DNA of 64,000 nt, taken from Cohnella sp. OV330. Lineage in GTDB: Bacteria > Bacillota > Bacilli > Paenibacillales > Paenibacillaceae. Of this stretch, positions 61,584-64,000 are shown piece after piece (position 1 is the stretch's first letter; every line of letters starts with the position of its first letter). A model generated the notes under the pieces. That model was given only the letters and a program-made list of their open reading frames with translations. It did not search any database and was not told the DNA's origin. The stretch is from NCBI RefSeq assembly GCF_900112065.1, contig NZ_FOKE01000002.1, positions 316,236-380,235 of the forward strand, written 5' to 3'. The translations under genes and the position numbers were made by a program.

Positions 61584-62474
61584 TTAGCCCTTGACGGAGC
61601 CGATCGTCAGCCCTTTGACGAAGTAACGCTGCAGGAAAGGATACAACAATACGATCGGCCCGATGGTCACGCAGACGGTCGCCAGCTGCACGCCATAAGA
61701 CGGAATCTGCTGAAGCTGGCTTGTCGACGCGCCTTGAATGTAAGCTGCGGCGTTCATATTGGAGATCAGCTGACGAATCATGATCTGAAGCGGGTGCAGC
61801 GTATAGTCGTCGACAAACAAAAGCGCGAGCCACCAGTCGTTCCAATACTGCAAGGCGTACAGGAGCGTCGTCGTGGCGAGGACCGGCGTGGTGATCGGCA
61901 ATATGATGCGGAAAAACGTTCGCCATTCGCCCGAGCCGTCGACCGTCGCGGCTTCATTCAGCTCGTACGGCACCGTACGAAAAAAGGAAACCAGAACGAA
62001 CGTATTGAACGGGTTCAAGAGATACGGCAGGATTAAAGCCCACAGCGTATCCTTCAGATGCAGCCAGTTAACGACCAAAATGTAAAAGCCGACAAGCCCC
62101 GAACCGAACAGCATCGTAAAATAAGTGAGAAACGACAACGCGTTTTTGTATTTGATCTTGCGGTGGGCGAGCACATAGGCGAACATGGCGCTGATCAGGA
62201 CCGCCGCAAGCGTGCCGATGACGGTCGTCTCGATCGTCACGAGATAGCTTCGGTACACTTGCCCGCCGCGCAGCAGAAATTCATAAGCGTACAGGCTAAG
62301 CTTGCTGGGGATCAACTTGAATCCTTCCGCTCTAAGACTGCTCTCGTCCGTAAAGGACCCGATAATGACCATCCAGAACGGGATGAAGCAAAAGAGCGCA
62401 AAAAGCGTCGCGATCAGGTAAGCGGAACCGTTGACGAGCCAATCGCCGATACTCTTTTTCGAACGTCGTTGCAT
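61584..62474 (-). CDS. Carbohydrate ABC transporter permease, LplC type
   Basis: This 296-residue protein has six spans and the EAA loop NEAATVDGSGEWRTFF. It ends in GLTIGSVKG, typical of the LplC/YtcP subgroup. GGAG lies 8-9 bases upstream of the ATG. It is 14 bases downstream of the LplB-type gene and 61 bases before the binding lipoprotein. Confidence 0.94.
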   Translation of the reverse strand: MQRRSKKSIGDWLVNGSAYLIATLFALFCFIPFWMVIIGSFTDESSLRAEGFKLIPSKLSLYAYEFLLRGGQVYRSYLVTIETTVIGTLAAVLISAMFAYVLAHRKIKYKNALSFLTYFTMLFGSGLVGFYILVVNWLHLKDTLWALILPYLLNPFNTFVLVSFFRTVPYELNEAATVDGSGEWRTFFRIILPITTPVLATTTLLYALQYWNDWWLALLFVDDYTLHPLQIMIRQLISNMNAAAYIQGASTSQLQQIPSYGVQLATVCVTIGPIVLLYPFLQRYFVKGLTIGSVKG

Positions 62475-62488
62475 TTGCTGGATCTCCT

Positions 62489-63400
62489 TTAGAAAAGCCT
62501 GGAATCAGGATCGTATTTTTTCACGAGTCCGTTAAACAACAGAATGGTAATCAGACCCATGACGGATTGGTAGAGTGCCACCGAAGAAGCCATGCCAAAG
62601 TCGCCCAACCCGCGAAGCGCGCGGAACGTGAAGGTATCGATCACGTCGGTCGTCGGATAAAGCAGCGAATTTTCGCCGACAATGCCGTAGATCATGCCGA
62701 AGTCCCCATAGAAGATCCGTCCGACCGCAAGCAGCGTCAAAATGACCAAGGTGGGTCTCAGCAGGGGAAACGTGATGTAAAAGATTTGTTGAAGCCGATT
62801 GGCCCCGTCGATTCGCGCGCTCTCATAGAGTTCGTCCGAGATGCCCGATATGGCTGCCAAAAAGATAATCGAGTTGTACCCGGCAAACTTCCAGATGGAG
62901 ATGACGGTCAGGATGATCGGCCAATACGAAGGGGAACTGTACCAATCGATCGCGCCGAGCTGGAGCGACTTCAGCTCGTGATTGACCATCCCGTTGGTCG
63001 AATTGAGCAAGCCGAACACCATCAGGCTGACCACCAGCCAGGATACGAAGTAAGGCAGAAAAATAACGGATTGCGCCAGCTTCTTGTAGAACCGGGCTCG
63101 AATCTCGTTCAGCGAGATGGAAAGAATCACGGCAAGACCGAGACCGAAGACGAGGAACAGCGCATTAAGTCCAATCGTATTAAGCGTTACATGGATCCAA
63201 TCGTCGCTGCCGAAAAAAAACTTGAAGTTATTGAAGCCGTTCCATTCGCTCCCCCATATGCCCTTCGAGACGGAAAACTTCTTAAAGGCGATCACGTGGC
63301 CCACCATGGGCAGGTAGGCGAACACGAGCAGGAATAGAAGACCGGGCAACGCCATCGCATAAATACTTTTGTTTTTGTGAAGCTCTCGCAACAAACTCAA
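62489..63400 (-). CDS. Carbohydrate ABC transporter permease, LplB type
   Basis: This 303-residue protein starts with a TTG after AAGGAGAGG. It has six spans and the EAA loop YESARIDGANRLQQIF. MVGHVIAFKKFS follows the first span, as in LplB homologues. First gene of the PL8/GH130 operon. The promoter should lie in 63401-63518, where no clear boxes stand out. Confidence 0.94.
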   Translation of the reverse strand: MSLLRELHKNKSIYAMALPGLLFLLVFAYLPMVGHVIAFKKFSVSKGIWGSEWNGFNNFKFFFGSDDWIHVTLNTIGLNALFLVFGLGLAVILSISLNEIRARFYKKLAQSVIFLPYFVSWLVVSLMVFGLLNSTNGMVNHELKSLQLGAIDWYSSPSYWPIILTVISIWKFAGYNSIIFLAAISGISDELYESARIDGANRLQQIFYITFPLLRPTLVILTLLAVGRIFYGDFGMIYGIVGENSLLYPTTDVIDTFTFRALRGLGDFGMASSVALYQSVMGLITILLFNGLVKKYDPDSRLF

Positions 63401-63518
63401 TTGTGCCCTCTCCTTTCGATGTCCTCATCGTATCGGAAGGCGCGCGGTTCTGGATAGTTCTGGTTCTACCAAAACGCCGTTCTTATGCGGTTTTTCAGGT
63501 TCTCGTTATAACGAAACG

Positions 63519-63566
63519 CAAAAAAGAACCCCCATTTCATCGGTTCATGAAATCGAGGTTCTTCCT
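63519..63566 (-). terminator. Terminator of the AraC-type regulator gene
   Basis: On the minus strand AAGAACCTCGATTTCAT pairs with ATGAAATGGGGGTTCTT around a 6-base loop, followed by TTTTTTG. It lies 12 bases after the regulator stop (63578) and isolates it from the sugar operon. Confidence 0.9.
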
Positions 63567-63577
63567 TGCATTTTCTA

Positions 63578-64000
63578 TCATCGGAGTTCGTCCGCTTCGA
63601 ATCTGAATTGCATGGGAGTCATCCCTGTCGCCTTCTTGAACACCGTGAAGAAGTGACTCTTCGTCTGGAAGCCCGCGGAATCCATGATTTGCGTGATCGG
63701 CCATTCCGTCGAGTGCAGCAGTTTTTTAGCCTTCTCGATCCGCAAGCCGAGTATAAAGTCCGAGAGCGAGATCTGCAAAATATCCTTGAATATCGTTCGC
63801 ACATAGTTCGGAGATAGACCGATATGTTCGGCAATCTCTTCTATGGTTAACACCGTTTCCTGCAAATGCTGGCTCACGTAATCGACGACGGAGGCGACGA
63901 CATCCTCCTTGCGCGTCTCGCGGCTCGGCTTCTGGTTTCGTTCCTTGAAGGCGATCATTTCCTTCTTCAGCCAGGCATAAACTTCGTTCAGGTTGGCGAA
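63578..64000 (-). CDS. AraC-type helix-turn-helix regulator, partial (N-terminus beyond right edge)
   Basis: The frame is open to the right edge, leaving 140 C-terminal residues. These hold the double AraC helix-turn-helix (TIEEIAEHIGLSPNYVRTIFKD; ITQIMDSAGFQTKSHFFTVF, then KKATGMTPMQFR). In homologous loci such a tail belongs to a YesN-like response regulator with an N-terminal receiver domain, or a membrane sensor; the missing part decides which. It is upstream of the PL8/GH130 operon and is its likely activator. Confidence 0.88.
   Translation of the reverse strand, partial: FANLNEVYAWLKKEMIAFKERNQKPSRETRKEDVVASVVDYVSQHLQETVLTIEEIAEHIGLSPNYVRTIFKDILQISLSDFILGLRIEKAKKLLHSTEWPITQIMDSAGFQTKSHFFTVFKKATGMTPMQFRFEADELR

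Overview
The window comes from the chromosome of a GC-rich, spore-forming Firmicute, most likely Paenibacillaceae (Cohnella or Paenibacillus type). The evidence is a gamma-type small acid-soluble spore protein, a gerA-type germinant receptor operon, S-layer-homology anchoring, many Lpl-type sugar ABC transporters with AraC-type regulators, and MprF. No rRNA, tRNA, IS element, prophage or CRISPR array was recognised. The species assignment is inference.

Layout. (1) 1-2971: end of one sugar ABC operon (permease, permease, lipoprotein). (2) 3129-12787: an alpha-1,6-mannan locus with three GH76 endo-mannanases, a GH125 exo-alpha-1,6-mannosidase, an ABC transporter and a GntR/LacI-type regulator. 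It has a consensus sigma-A promoter, cre sites and a candidate operator palindrome. (3) 12899-18162: an SDR oxidoreductase, an AraC regulator, and a TetR regulator with an MMPL exporter. (4) 18256-23824: a tiny gamma-SASP and a germination operon of unusual order, gerAB-gerAA-gerAB-gerAC-small membrane protein. (5) 23940-36251: a second sugar locus with a membrane-bound AraC sensor, ABC transporter, GH95-like hydrolase and a large secreted BNR/ricin/FN3/CBM32 protein.

(6) 36258-47030: a potassium-uptake (Kdp) region of unusual design. A c-di-AMP (ydaO/yuaA-type) riboswitch with terminator precedes a small membrane peptide, kdpF, kdpA, kdpB and kdpC. Then come an alpha/beta-hydrolase-fold protein that has lost its Ser and His, and a free-standing protein made of two tandem KdpD N-terminal modules (KdpD plus USP, twice) without a kinase. 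The kinase core and KdpE lie divergently on the other strand, so KdpD is split and its sensor half duplicated. (7) 47127-53996: an orphan protein, a secreted beta-helix protein with a Thr-Pro linker, a DedA-PAP2 fusion broken by a nonsense codon, and mprF. (8) 54025-64000: a third sugar locus with an S-layer-anchored PL8 polysaccharide lyase, a GH130 phosphorylase, an ABC transporter and part of an AraC-type regulator.

Most of the window is therefore a set of catabolite-controlled polysaccharide utilisation loci. The region that best fits an undescribed system is the Kdp locus, where c-di-AMP RNA control, a split and duplicated KdpD sensor and a catalytically dead hydrolase sit together.
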